From NCBI RefSeq assembly GCF_018688095.1, contig NZ_CP061311.1:1830120-1894119 (forward strand): a stretch of DNA of 64,000 nucleotides, written 5' to 3'. The position numbers and the translations under genes are program-made. Below, piece by piece: positions 51,213-60,312 of the stretch (position 1 is the stretch's first letter; every line of letters starts with the position of its first letter). The DNA is from Polynucleobacter sp. AP-Titi-500A-B4 (lineage in GTDB: Bacteria > Pseudomonadota > Gammaproteobacteria > Burkholderiales > Burkholderiaceae). Below the pieces are notes generated by a model. The model was given only the letters and a program-made list of their open reading frames with translations, was not told the origin of the DNA and made no database searches.

Positions 51213-54200
51213 TAAACCAATACCCTTTCAATGCCACCTTGATTTGCTTTGGCAACGTAATCTTGCATCCAGTTGTCACCGAGTAATTTTTGAGCCATCT
51301 CAACTACGATGTAGTCGGCAGTAGTCTCACTATCTGCATCAAAGCGAGTCAGGCCTTGTAAGCAAGATGGGCAACTTGTTAGTACTTTGACATCGCCAGT
51401 GAAGTCGTCTTTACGTAAATCGTTGGCAGCTTTTTCCATTTCAATTTGCTTGCGGAAACGTACTTGCGTAGAAATATCGGGACGTGTCACCGCCAGTGTT
51501 CCGGATTCACCACAACAACGATCATTCTTCGCGATCGCCTTCCCGTCTTCTAATTGGATCAGTTCATTGACGGTCTTCAGGGGATCTTGCAACTTCATGG
51601 GAGAGTGACATGGATCGTGATACATATACTTCACGCCCGTTACTCCAGAAAGCTTCACGCCCTTCTCTGCCAAGAACTCATGGATATCGATAATTCGGCA
51701 CCCCGGGAAGATTTGTTCAAACTGATAACCTGCTAATTGGTCATAACAAGTACCGCAAGAGACGACCACTGTTTTGATATCTAAATAATTCAGGGTATTG
51801 GCAACACGGTGGAATAAGACGCGGTTGTCCGTAATCATCTTCTCAGCTTTATCAAAGTCGCCATTGCCACGCTGTGGGTAGCCGCAACATAAGTAGCCCG
51901 GAGGCAACACTGTTTGTACGCCAACGTTCCACAACATGGCTTGAGTAGCCAAACCAACCTGTGAGAATAAGCGCTCGGACCCACAACCTGGGAAATAAAA
52001 AACTGCTTCAGTATCGGCAGAGGTTGTTTTGGGATCACGAATGATTGGTACATAGTTCGCGTCTTCAATATCTAAAAGAGCGCGTGCGGTTTTCTTAGGC
52101 AAATTACCAGGCATCTTCTTGTTCACAAAGAAAATGACTTGCTCTTTAATGCTAGGCTTGCCAACTGTTGCCGGCGGATGAGCGGTTTGCTGTTTTGCAA
52201 ACTTGCGGAAAATATCATTACCCAAACGCTGCAACTTATAGCCCCAACCAATCATAGTCTTGCGAGCTAAATGAATGCTCTCAGGACTGGTGGCATTCAA
52301 GAAGAACATCGATGCCGCAGTTCCCGGATTGAAGCGCTGTTGGCCCATCTTGCGCAACAAGTTACGCATATTCATTGTCACATCACCGAAGTCAATTTTG
52401 ACTGGGCAAGGCGTTAAGCACTTGTGACAAACGGTGCAATGTGCTGCAACGTCATCAAACATTTCCCAATGGCGAATCGAAACACCACGACGGGTTTGCT
52501 CTTCGTATAAAAATGCTTCAATCAACAATGAAGTTGCCAAAATTTTGTCACGCGGGCTATACAAAAGATTTGCACGTGGTACATGTGTCGAGCAAACAGG
52601 TTTGCATTTACCGCAACGCAAACAATCTTTTACGCTATCAGCAATCGCACCAATATCGCTCTGCTGCATGATGATGGATTCATGACCCATCAGACCAAAA
52701 CTAGGCGTATAAGCCATGCTGAGATCAGCATGTGGCATTAACTTACCTTTATTGAAGCGCCCTTCAGGATCAACGCGATTCTTATAGCTACGGAAGTCTT
52801 TGAGTTCCGCCTCAGTCAAATATTCCAGCTTAGTAATGCCGATACCGTGCTCACCAGAGATCACGCCATCTAAAGAGCGCGCCAACTTCATGATACGGTC
52901 AACTGCGCGATGTGCATCTTGCAACATCTCATAGTCATCGGAGTTCACGGGAATATTGGTATGCACATTACCGTCCCCAGCATGCATATGCAAAGCAACG
53001 AATACGCGTTTGCGCAAAATATTTTTATGGATTGCTTCAAGCTCAGCCAGAATCGGCTCGAATGCAAGGCCGCCAAAAATGATACGCAACTCAGAACGTA
53101 CTTCATCTTTCCATGACGCACGCAAACTGTAATTCTGCAGCCCCGGGAAATACGTATCCATCTGGGTGAGCCAATCAGCCCAACGATTGCGAACTTTAGT
53201 AATTAATTCAAGGGCCTGCTGAACACGATCACCTAAGATTTCTGCTGTAGGGATCGCGTAATCTTCTTCGCTTTTGCCTAATGGCAGAGCACTTTTTTTC
53301 AAGAATGACTCAAGGCCATCGAGAACTTGCAACTTATTCTTCAGGGATAGCTCGATATTGATGCGATCAATCCCATCGGTGTACTCACCCATGCGCGGCA
53401 ATGGAATGACCACATCTTCATTGATCTTAAAAGCATTGGTATGACGGGCAATCGCTGCTGTACGCGCGCGATCAAGCCAGAATTTCTTGCGCGCCTCAGC
53501 GCTAACTGCAACAAAACCTTCGCCAACCCGCAGGTTCGCCATGCGCACTACTTCACTAGTAGCGGCAGCAACAGCTTCTTCATCATCACCAGCAATATCG
53601 CCAATCAAGACCATCTTCGGCAAGCTATTGCGCTTCGATTTTGTTGAGTAACCGACAGCGCGCAAGTAGCGGTCATCCAAATGCTCAAGACCAGCCAGAA
53701 TGGGGCCGCCTTGCTTGCTTAAGCCATCTAAATAAGCCTTAATTTCTACAATGCTCGGAATAGCTTCACGCGCTTGTCCAAAAAATTCTAAGCAAACCGT
53801 GCGCATGAATTTCGGCATACGATGCAATATCCAGGTTGCACTTGTAATTAAGCCATCACAACCTTCTTTTTGCACGCCAGGTAAACCAGATAAAAATTTA
53901 TCAGTAACGTCTTTACCTAAACCTTCTTTACGGAAACGTTTGCCTTCAACCTCTAGTAATTCTGTTTTCAGAATACGTTGGCCTGGCTCGCTATTACCAT
54001 CAGACCAGGTAAGCTGAAACCGCACGGTTGCAACATCATGGATCTTGCCAAGGTTGTGCTCAAGACGTTCAACGTCCAACCAATTACCTTGTGGATCCAC
54101 CATGCGCCAGCTGGCCAGGTTATCCAGAGCGGTACCCCAGAGAACTGCTTTTTTACCACCGGCATTCATCGCAATATTGCCGCCAATACAGCTTGCATCT

Positions 54201-55051
54201 GCGGAGGTCGGATCAACCGCAAACACTAGCCCAGCATGCTCAGCAGCATCAGATACGCGGCGAGTAACAACACCAGCGCCTGTAAAGATCGTTGAGACTT
54301 CATGAGTAACACCAGGTAGCCCTTTTGATTTCACCGCGCCGATATCTTGTAATTTTTCGGTGTTAATGACTGCAGACATGGCATATAGCGGAATGGCGCC
54401 ACCGGTATATCCAGTACCGCCGCCACGCGGAATAATCGTGAGACCTAATTCCACACAGGCTTTCACTAAGCCCGGAATTTCAGATTCGTAATCCGGCTTC
54501 AGAACGACCAAAGGGAACTCAACACGCCAGTCAGTAGCATCAGTTACATGCGCTGCACGTGATACACCATCAAAACAAATATTATCACTGGCAGTGTGAC
54601 GACCTAATTCTTTGCGAGCACGTTTACGGATAACTTCAACTTCTTTAAATCCGTTTTCAAAACTTTCAATCGCTTGATAGGCGGCACTTAATAAAATTTC
54701 GACTTGCTCTGCTGAGTCACCGCTATTGCGTTTTTTGACTTCACCCAGGCGATGCCAGAGAGCATCGATTAATTGTTTTCGACGATGAGGGCTATCAAGC
54801 AAGTCGTCCTGCAAAAAAGGGTTGCGTTGAACCACCCAAATATCGCCCAGAATTTCAAACAACATACGGGCAGAGCGGCCAGTACGGCGCACGCCACGTA
54901 ACTCATTGAGAACACGCCATGACTCCTCACCTAATAGGCGAATCACAATCTCTCGATCAGAAAAGGAGGTGTAGTTGTAGGGAATTTCGCGAAGACGGGG
55001 GGAACCTGCCTCAGCATCCAACAACTGGTTCAAAGCCAATGGTGCGTTCAT
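51212..55051 (-). CDS. FAD-linked oxidase fused to 4Fe-4S and CCG-domain reductase
   Basis: A very large flavo-iron-sulfur oxidoreductase (1279 residues). The N-terminal extension (about 1-150) is followed by an FAD_binding_4/VAO-type domain (PRGGGTGYTGGAIP, DPTSADASCIGGNIAMNAGGKKA), a GlcD-like C-terminal oxidase domain with HMHAGDGNVHTNIPV and SGEHGIGITKLEYL, then a di-cluster ferredoxin segment (LRCGKCKPVCSTHVPR and CTVCHKCLTPCPVKIDF, about 805-895) and two CCG-type cysteine blocks (FPGCGSERL...CCGYPQRG; HDPCHSP...CCGESGT). This architecture combines GlcD- and GlcF-like parts, as in D-2-hydroxyacid or D-lactate dehydrogenases that pass electrons to quinone. Substrate unknown. ATG at 55051 (MNAPLALNQLL) was chosen over an upstream in-frame start. 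Confidence 0.88.
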   Translation of the reverse strand: MNAPLALNQLLDAEAGSPRLREIPYNYTSFSDREIVIRLLGEESWRVLNELRGVRRTGRSARMLFEILGDIWVVQRNPFLQDDLLDSPHRRKQLIDALWHRLGEVKKRNSGDSAEQVEILLSAAYQAIESFENGFKEVEVIRKRARKELGRHTASDNICFDGVSRAAHVTDATDWRVEFPLVVLKPDYESEIPGLVKACVELGLTIIPRGGGTGYTGGAIPLYAMSAVINTEKLQDIGAVKSKGLPGVTHEVSTIFTGAGVVTRRVSDAAEHAGLVFAVDPTSADASCIGGNIAMNAGGKKAVLWGTALDNLASWRMVDPQGNWLDVERLEHNLGKIHDVATVRFQLTWSDGNSEPGQRILKTELLEVEGKRFRKEGLGKDVTDKFLSGLPGVQKEGCDGLITSATWILHRMPKFMRTVCLEFFGQAREAIPSIVEIKAYLDGLSKQGGPILAGLEHLDDRYLRAVGYSTKSKRNSLPKMVLIGDIAGDDEEAVAAATSEVVRMANLRVGEGFVAVSAEARKKFWLDRARTAAIARHTNAFKINEDVVIPLPRMGEYTDGIDRINIELSLKNKLQVLDGLESFLKKSALPLGKSEEDYAIPTAEILGDRVQQALELITKVRNRWADWLTQMDTYFPGLQNYSLRASWKDEVRSELRIIFGGLAFEPILAELEAIHKNILRKRVFVALHMHAGDGNVHTNIPVNSDDYEMLQDAHRAVDRIMKLARSLDGVISGEHGIGITKLEYLTEAELKDFRSYKNRVDPEGRFNKGKLMPHADLSMAYTPSFGLMGHESIIMQQSDIGAIADSVKDCLRCGKCKPVCSTHVPRANLLYSPRDKILATSLLIEAFLYEEQTRRGVSIRHWEMFDDVAAHCTVCHKCLTPCPVKIDFGDVTMNMRNLLRKMGQQRFNPGTAASMFFLNATSPESIHLARKTMIGWGYKLQRLGNDIFRKFAKQQTAHPPATVGKPSIKEQVIFFVNKKMPGNLPKKTARALLDIEDANYVPIIRDPKTTSADTEAVFYFPGCGSERLFSQVGLATQAMLWNVGVQTVLPPGYLCCGYPQRGNGDFDKAEKMITDNRVLFHRVANTLNYLDIKTVVVSCGTCYDQLAGYQFEQIFPGCRIIDIHEFLAEKGVKLSGVTGVKYMYHDPCHSPMKLQDPLKTVNELIQLEDGKAIAKNDRCCGESGTLAVTRPDISTQVRFRKQIEMEKAANDLRKDDFTGDVKVLTSCPSCLQGLTRFDADSETTADYIVVEMAQKLLGDNWMQDYVAKANQGGIERVLV

Positions 55052-55185
55052 AGCGACATATTTGATAAATAAGCATTTTAATTGAGCGAACCTGATAGTG
55101 GCAGGAAACAGTGAAAGTTGCTCCCCCAAGAGATAAACCCTTGCAAATCTAAGGGCTTAGGAGCCATCCGTGGTACGCTCATCAG

Positions 55186-56706
55186 ATGGCAACGAACTAT
55201 TTAAAGAAAATTTTATCGGCTCGCGTCTATGACGTCGCTAGAGAAACCGAACTGCAGCTCGCCCCCGAACTAACCAAGCGTTTGGGCAATCAGGTCTTAC
55301 TTAAAAGGGAAGATAACCAGCCGGTTTTCTCTTTCAAACTCCGTGGGGCCTACAACAAAATGGCCCATTTACCCTTAGAGGCCCTAAAACGGGGGGTCAT
55401 TGCAGCCTCTGCTGGCAATCATGCTCAAGGAGTTGCCCTATCTGCAGCCAAAATGAAATGCAAAGCCGTCATCGTGATGCCGGTGACAACCCCCAGCGTG
55501 AAAATTGATGCCGTTAAAGCTAGGGGTGGCTCTTGGGTAGAAATCATTCTGCACGGCGAGTCATACAGTGATGCCTTTAAGCATTCCGAACTATTAGGTA
55601 AAAAACGAGGTCTCACTTTTGTTCACCCTTTTGATGATCCAGATGTCATCGCAGGGCAAGGTACCATTGCTCACGAAATTTTTACCCAGTATGAAAAACC
55701 AATCGATGCCGTTTTTGTTGCGATTGGTGGCGGCGGTTTAATTGCTGGTATTGGCGAATACATCAAAGTTGTTAGCCCTAAAACTAAAGTCATCGGCGTT
55801 CAAGCATCTGACTCTGATGCCATGAATCAATCACTCAAGGCCAATAAGCGTATTGAGATGAAGGATGTGGGTTTGTTCTCAGACGGTACTGCGGTAAAAC
55901 TTGTTGGCAAGGAAACTTTCCGTATCTGTAAAAAGGTGGTTGATGAAATTGTCACTGTTGATACCGATGAAATTTGCGCAGCGATTAACGACGTCTTCAC
56001 TGATACCCGCAGCATCCTGGAGCCTGCTGGTGCCTTAGCAATTGCCGGCATGAAGAAGTATGTTGAGAAAAAACGCATCAAGAAGAAAACCCTAGTGGCT
56101 GTGGCCTGCGGGGCCAATATGAACTTTAGCCGTCTGCGCTTTGTAGCAGAACGTGCAGACGTTGGTGAGTTCCGCGAAGCAGTATTTGCAGTCACAATTC
56201 CTGAAGAGCGTGGCTCTTTCAAACGCTTCTGCGAATTGCTTGGTAAGCGCAATGTCACTGAATTCAACTACCGCATTGGTGATCAAAGTGAAGCGCATAT
56301 TTTTGTCGGCATCAGCACACAAAAATCTGGTGACAGCGAGGCGATTGCTAAACATTTCCGTAAGGCAAAATTTGCAACTATTGATCTCACGCATGATGAA
56401 TTAGCCAAGTCACACCTGCGTCATATGGTTGGCGGACATTCTGTGCTTGCGAAAGATGAACTGCTCTACCGCTTTGAATTCCCAGAGCGTCCAGGTGCTT
56501 TAATGAAATTCCTCACCAGTATGGCGCCGAACTGGAATATCAGCTTGTTCCACTATCGCAACCATGGCGCAGATTACGGTCGCATCTTGGTAGGCCTCCA
56601 GGTTCCAAAGAATGAGCAGAAGAAATTCCAAAGCTTCTTAGCGACTTTAGGCTACCCACACTGGGATGAAAGTAACAATCCTGCTTATCGTTTGTTTCTT
56701 AAATAA
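55186..56706 (+). CDS. ilvA: threonine ammonia-lyase, biosynthetic
   Basis: PLP enzyme (506 residues) that makes 2-oxobutanoate for isoleucine synthesis. The PLP lysine is K51 in FSFKLRGAYNKM and the phosphate-binding loop is AIGGGGLIAGIG. The C-terminal regulatory part carries two ACT-like repeats (about 335-410 and 428-505: EERGSFKRFCELLG and ERPGALMKFLTSM), so feedback control by isoleucine and valine is expected. It is divergent from the FAD/Fe-S gene; there is no clear Shine-Dalgarno sequence before the ATG. Confidence 0.96.
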   Translation: MATNYLKKILSARVYDVARETELQLAPELTKRLGNQVLLKREDNQPVFSFKLRGAYNKMAHLPLEALKRGVIAASAGNHAQGVALSAAKMKCKAVIVMPVTTPSVKIDAVKARGGSWVEIILHGESYSDAFKHSELLGKKRGLTFVHPFDDPDVIAGQGTIAHEIFTQYEKPIDAVFVAIGGGGLIAGIGEYIKVVSPKTKVIGVQASDSDAMNQSLKANKRIEMKDVGLFSDGTAVKLVGKETFRICKKVVDEIVTVDTDEICAAINDVFTDTRSILEPAGALAIAGMKKYVEKKRIKKKTLVAVACGANMNFSRLRFVAERADVGEFREAVFAVTIPEERGSFKRFCELLGKRNVTEFNYRIGDQSEAHIFVGISTQKSGDSEAIAKHFRKAKFATIDLTHDELAKSHLRHMVGGHSVLAKDELLYRFEFPERPGALMKFLTSMAPNWNISLFHYRNHGADYGRILVGLQVPKNEQKKFQSFLATLGYPHWDESNNPAYRLFLK

Positions 56707-56718
56707 GCCCAACAAAAG

Positions 56719-57627
56719 ATGTCATATACGCTCACCGGAAAACTCGTCGTTGCGATATCCTCGCGCGCCCTGTTTGATTTCGAGGAAGAGAATCGCATCT
56801 TCGAATCAACCGATGACAGTGCATACATGAAGTTACAGCTCGAACGCCTGGGCGAAGCTGCGCAAAAAGGCGTTGCATTCCCACTAGTCAAAAAGCTCCT
56901 TGCTTTTAATGAAGAGGGTGAGCAGCGTGTTGAGGTGGTGATCCTCTCACGCAATGACCCCGTCAGTGGTTTGCGCGTATTCCGCTCTGCAGAGCATCAC
57001 GGCCTGCATCTAGAGCGTGGGGTTTTTACTAGAGGTCGCCCGCCCTACCATTACCTGCGCTCATTGCATGCCAACCTCTTTCTGTCTGCAAACGAAGATG
57101 ATGTAAGAGCGACGATTGATGCAGGCTTCCCAGCGGCACGCGTCTATCCAGAATCCAGCAAAACCGCTGAATCTCACCCTAATGAAATCCGTATTGCCTT
57201 TGACGGAGACGCAGTGCTCTTCTCCGATGAAGCAGAGCAAGTGTTTCAGAAAAAAGGTTTAGAGGCTTTTGTCGATCATGAGAGCAAGAAGGTCGATATC
57301 CCATTGCCACCAGGTCCATTTAAACCATTGCTCGAAGCTTTACACAGACTGCAACGCTCTACTAGTGAAAACGGTATGCGTATTCGCACCGCACTCGTCA
57401 CCGCACGCTCAGCACCAGCTCATGAACGCGCTATCCGCACACTCATGGCATGGGGCATTGATGTGGATGAGGCCATGTTCTTAGGCGGCCTATCGAAGAG
57501 TGAATTTCTAAAAGAATTCGAGCCAGACTTCTTCTTTGACGATCAAACTGGTCACTGCCAATCAGCAGCCTCGGTTGCCCCAACAGGCCATGTTGTATCA
57601 GGCGTATCAAACAAGCCTAAGAAGTAA
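56719..57627 (+). CDS. 5'-nucleotidase (NT5C1-type, PF06189)
   Basis: A 302-residue protein related to cytosolic 5'-nucleotidase I. Motifs: LVVAISSRALFDFEEEN near the N-terminus (family nucleophile region), LSRNDPVSGLRVFRSAEHHGL, FTRGRPPYHYLRSLHANLFLS, IAFDGDAVLFSDEAE and FFFDDQTGHC, a HAD-like active-site set. It would hydrolyse purine nucleoside monophosphates in the cytoplasm. It lies 12 bases after ilvA and 6 before queF on one strand. Confidence 0.85.
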   Translation: MSYTLTGKLVVAISSRALFDFEEENRIFESTDDSAYMKLQLERLGEAAQKGVAFPLVKKLLAFNEEGEQRVEVVILSRNDPVSGLRVFRSAEHHGLHLERGVFTRGRPPYHYLRSLHANLFLSANEDDVRATIDAGFPAARVYPESSKTAESHPNEIRIAFDGDAVLFSDEAEQVFQKKGLEAFVDHESKKVDIPLPPGPFKPLLEALHRLQRSTSENGMRIRTALVTARSAPAHERAIRTLMAWGIDVDEAMFLGGLSKSEFLKEFEPDFFFDDQTGHCQSAASVAPTGHVVSGVSNKPKK

Positions 57628-57633
57628 CTATTC

Positions 57634-58461
57634 ATGGCAACACTACCGCTCGGACAGTCTACGCAATACCCAGATCAATATGATCCAAGTTTGTTATTTC
57701 CAATTCCAAGATCAGAAAATAGAAAGAAGCTCGGCCTAAAAGAAGGTCAAGCTCTACCGTTTGTTGGTGTTGATATTTGGAACGCTTTTGAGCTTAGCTG
57801 GCTCAATAAAAAAGGTAAGCCCCAAATTGCTTTGGCTGAGTTTCAGATTCCTGCTGACTCGCCTAATATGATTGAGTCAAAATCGTTCAAGCTTTATCTC
57901 AATAGCCTTAACAGCGCACGCTTTGAAGATGAACACGAGGTGAAAGAGAGGCTCATTACAGATTTATCGGTAGTTGCTGGCAGCAAGATCACAACGCGCA
58001 TCAACCCAACTGAAGCCATCTCCAAAAAAGGAATGCAAGAAATGGGTGGCATCTTGATGGATCGCCTGGATATCGAAATCGACCCCAATCTACCTGCAGA
58101 CCCAAGTCTACTAGGCGTGAACGAATCATTTGGTCCGATTGAGCAATGCTTAGTCTCCCATTTACTAAAGTCAAACTGCCCCGTGACTGGTCAACCTGAT
58201 TGGGCAAGCGTCCAGATTCGCTATCAAGGAAGACCGATTCTGGAAGAAGGTTTACTGCGTTACTTAATTGGCTTTAGACAATTAGGTGAGTTTCATGAAC
58301 ATTGCGTAGAAACGATCTTTACCGACATCAAGCGCGAATGCAAACCCGAAAAACTCTCTGTGTATGCACGCTACACCAGACGTGGTGGTTTAGACATCAA
58401 TCCATTTCGCACCGATCATAATTCACCATGGCCCGAGAATATTCGCCATGCACGGCAGTAA
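57634..58461 (+). CDS. queF: NADPH-dependent 7-cyano-7-deazaguanine reductase
   Basis: Long (275-residue, E. coli-type) QueF of queuosine synthesis, reducing preQ0 nitrile to preQ1. Catalytic Cys182 occurs in SNCPVTGQPDWASV with D189; the QueF motif ESKSFKLYLNS (81-91) is in the N-terminal half, as expected for two tandem T-fold domains. It ends the ilvA-5'-nucleotidase-queF run and is followed by a terminator. Confidence 0.97.
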   Translation: MATLPLGQSTQYPDQYDPSLLFPIPRSENRKKLGLKEGQALPFVGVDIWNAFELSWLNKKGKPQIALAEFQIPADSPNMIESKSFKLYLNSLNSARFEDEHEVKERLITDLSVVAGSKITTRINPTEAISKKGMQEMGGILMDRLDIEIDPNLPADPSLLGVNESFGPIEQCLVSHLLKSNCPVTGQPDWASVQIRYQGRPILEEGLLRYLIGFRQLGEFHEHCVETIFTDIKRECKPEKLSVYARYTRRGGLDINPFRTDHNSPWPENIRHARQ

Positions 58462-58484
58462 GAAATGTAATCAGTAGCTAAATA

Positions 58485-58519
58485 AAAACCCCTTGTAGGA
58501 AATCCTAGAAGGGGTTTTT
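58485..58519 (+). terminator. intrinsic terminator after queF
   Basis: Stem AACCCCTTGTAGGA (58487-58500) with TCCTAGAAGGGGTT (58503-58516), one mismatch, followed by T residues. The A run before the stem also gives a U run on the minus strand, so it may serve convergent ssb as well. Confidence 0.85.
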
Positions 58520-58553
58520 CTATTACGGCAATTGCCGCACTAGTTGTTACTCA

Positions 58554-59009
58554 TTAAAACGGAATGTCGTCATCCATTGCACCGAGTGATGCAGCATTTG
58601 AAGATACTGGAGCTGATTGCTCAGCCGGCTTTGAGCGGCTGTAGCTTTCACCACCATCACCGCTGCCACCAACTGGCTTACCACCGAGCATTTGCATGGT
58701 TTCTGCAACGATCTCAGTGGAATACTTTTCTTGGCCACTAGCGTCAGTCCATTTGCGTGTGCGCAAACGACCTTCAACATAAACCTGTGAGCCTTTTTTG
58801 AGGTACTGACCAGCGATTTCTGCAAGCTTGCCAAAGAATGCAACACGATGCCATTCTGTGGTTTCTTTCATTTCACCAGTTTGCTTATCTTTGTAGCGAT
58901 CAGAGGTTGCTACTGAAATATTTGTAACGGCGTCGCCGCTTGGCATGTAACGCGTCTCTGGATCACGTCCTACGTTACCTACGATGATGACCTTATTTAC
59001 CGAAGCCAT
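58554..59009 (-). CDS. ssb: single-stranded DNA-binding protein
   Basis: A 151-residue SSB: OB-fold core (NKVIIVGNVGRDPETRYMPSGDAVTNISVAT, about 1-108), a flexible Gly/Ser linker and the acidic C-terminal tip DDDIPF that recruits partner proteins. GGGAGA lies 5 bases before the ATG. A short direct repeat AGTAGTAAT occurs twice upstream (59025-59047). No LexA-type box is apparent between it and the MFS gene. Confidence 0.98.
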   Translation of the reverse strand: MASVNKVIIVGNVGRDPETRYMPSGDAVTNISVATSDRYKDKQTGEMKETTEWHRVAFFGKLAEIAGQYLKKGSQVYVEGRLRTRKWTDASGQEKYSTEIVAETMQMLGGKPVGGSGDGGESYSRSKPAEQSAPVSSNAASLGAMDDDIPF

Positions 59010-59096
59010 GTTGTCTCCCGAAGAAAATTACTACTGTTATTACTACTAAAAAATGAACTGCTCGTTTAGATTAAATCGATGAAGCTACGGCGATGT

Positions 59097-60275
59097 CTAT
59101 GCGGCTACATCCTTTGATTCTGTTGCTTTCGCTGGCATTTCACCCATTGACCAGGCAATTATAAGCCAGCAACCTAAGAGTACGGCACCCGTCACAAAGA
59201 CCGATAAATCGCCATGGCTATCCATTAAATAGCCTCCAACAGCAGCACCAGCAAATAAGCCGATCGATTGCGTAGTGTTGTAAACACCTAAAGCTGTTCC
59301 CTTAGATTCTTTTGCAAAACGAGACACTAAGGATGGTTGCAAAGCTTCCAGTAAGTTGAATCCTACGAAATAGACTAGCAAAGCAATTGCAATTGACGTG
59401 ATGGAAGTGCTATGCGTAAATAAAAATTCAGCGATCAGTAACAATACGATTGCAATGAGCATAGTCGTACGTAGCTGCTGCTTCTTTTCACCAAATATCA
59501 GAAGGGGTGCCATAAAGACAAAAGAGAGCAAAACGACTGGGAGATAAATTCCCCAATGCGAGGACAAAGGTAATCCTGCTTGCACCAGTAAACGCGGTAC
59601 CACCAAGAACATTGCAACCTGGGTTGCATTCAGCACGAACACACCAACATTTAAGCGCATCAACTCAGGACGAAAAAATACCTCCTTCAAGGAAGCCTGC
59701 TGAACTTGGACTTCCGGATGACTGCTTGGGAGAACGTAATACGTCACAAACATTGCGATCACCCCGAAAACTGCCAAGACAATAAACATTCCACTTAGAT
59801 TGATTACTCGGTAAATTGGCGCAGCAATCACTAAAGATAGGGCGAACGACAGGGCAATGCTACCGCCCACCAAAGCCATAGCCCGGGTACGCACCTGTTC
59901 ACGCGTAAGATCAGCAACCCATGCAGAAACGGCGGCTGATATTGCTCCAGCGCCCATGACACCTCGCCCAATGGCAATCCATAGCAAATCATCCTTAGCA
60001 GCAGAGATCAAAGCCCCAGCAATAAACAAGGAGAGGCCCCATAAAACCACTGGCTTGCGACCAATTCGGTCAGATAAACGCCCCAAAGGGATGTGAAAAC
60101 AAGCCTGAACAATATTGAAGATCCCTAGGGTCAAACCCACCCAGAGAGCTTGCTCGCCACCTGGCAAGCCCCGTGCATGGATGCTAAAGACGGGTAATAG
60201 CAAGAATAGGCCCAGCATGCGGAGGCCAAAGATGCCCGCTAAGGCCAGAGTAGATCGGAGTTCAGAAGGATTCAT
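59097..60275 (-). CDS. MFS transporter
   Basis: A 392-residue, about 12-helix major facilitator. The signature loop between helices 2 and 3 is GRLSDRIGRKPVVLWG and the 6-7 loop is charged and short. It resembles drug:H+ antiporters, but no substrate can be assigned. It lies between ssb and divergent uvrA, the arrangement found in Burkholderiales, and is separated from uvrA by 37 bases. Confidence 0.88.
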   Translation of the reverse strand: MNPSELRSTLALAGIFGLRMLGLFLLLPVFSIHARGLPGGEQALWVGLTLGIFNIVQACFHIPLGRLSDRIGRKPVVLWGLSLFIAGALISAAKDDLLWIAIGRGVMGAGAISAAVSAWVADLTREQVRTRAMALVGGSIALSFALSLVIAAPIYRVINLSGMFIVLAVFGVIAMFVTYYVLPSSHPEVQVQQASLKEVFFRPELMRLNVGVFVLNATQVAMFLVVPRLLVQAGLPLSSHWGIYLPVVLLSFVFMAPLLIFGEKKQQLRTTMLIAIVLLLIAEFLFTHSTSITSIAIALLVYFVGFNLLEALQPSLVSRFAKESKGTALGVYNTTQSIGLFAGAAVGGYLMDSHGDLSVFVTGAVLLGCWLIIAWSMGEMPAKATESKDVAA

Positions 60276-60312
60276 GGGAAAGAGCTATATTAACAAGTTA
60301 CGCTAAAAAATC

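Noticed and set aside
51212..55051. Several plus-strand ORFs of 60-90 codons inside the FAD/Fe-S gene
   Set aside because: All are antisense shadows of a long, clearly coding frame; none has a family match or ribosome-binding site.
59010..60312. SOS box shared by ssb and uvrA
   Set aside because: In enterobacteria uvrA and ssb share a LexA site, but I found no CTG-N10-CAG in the short regions before either gene here.
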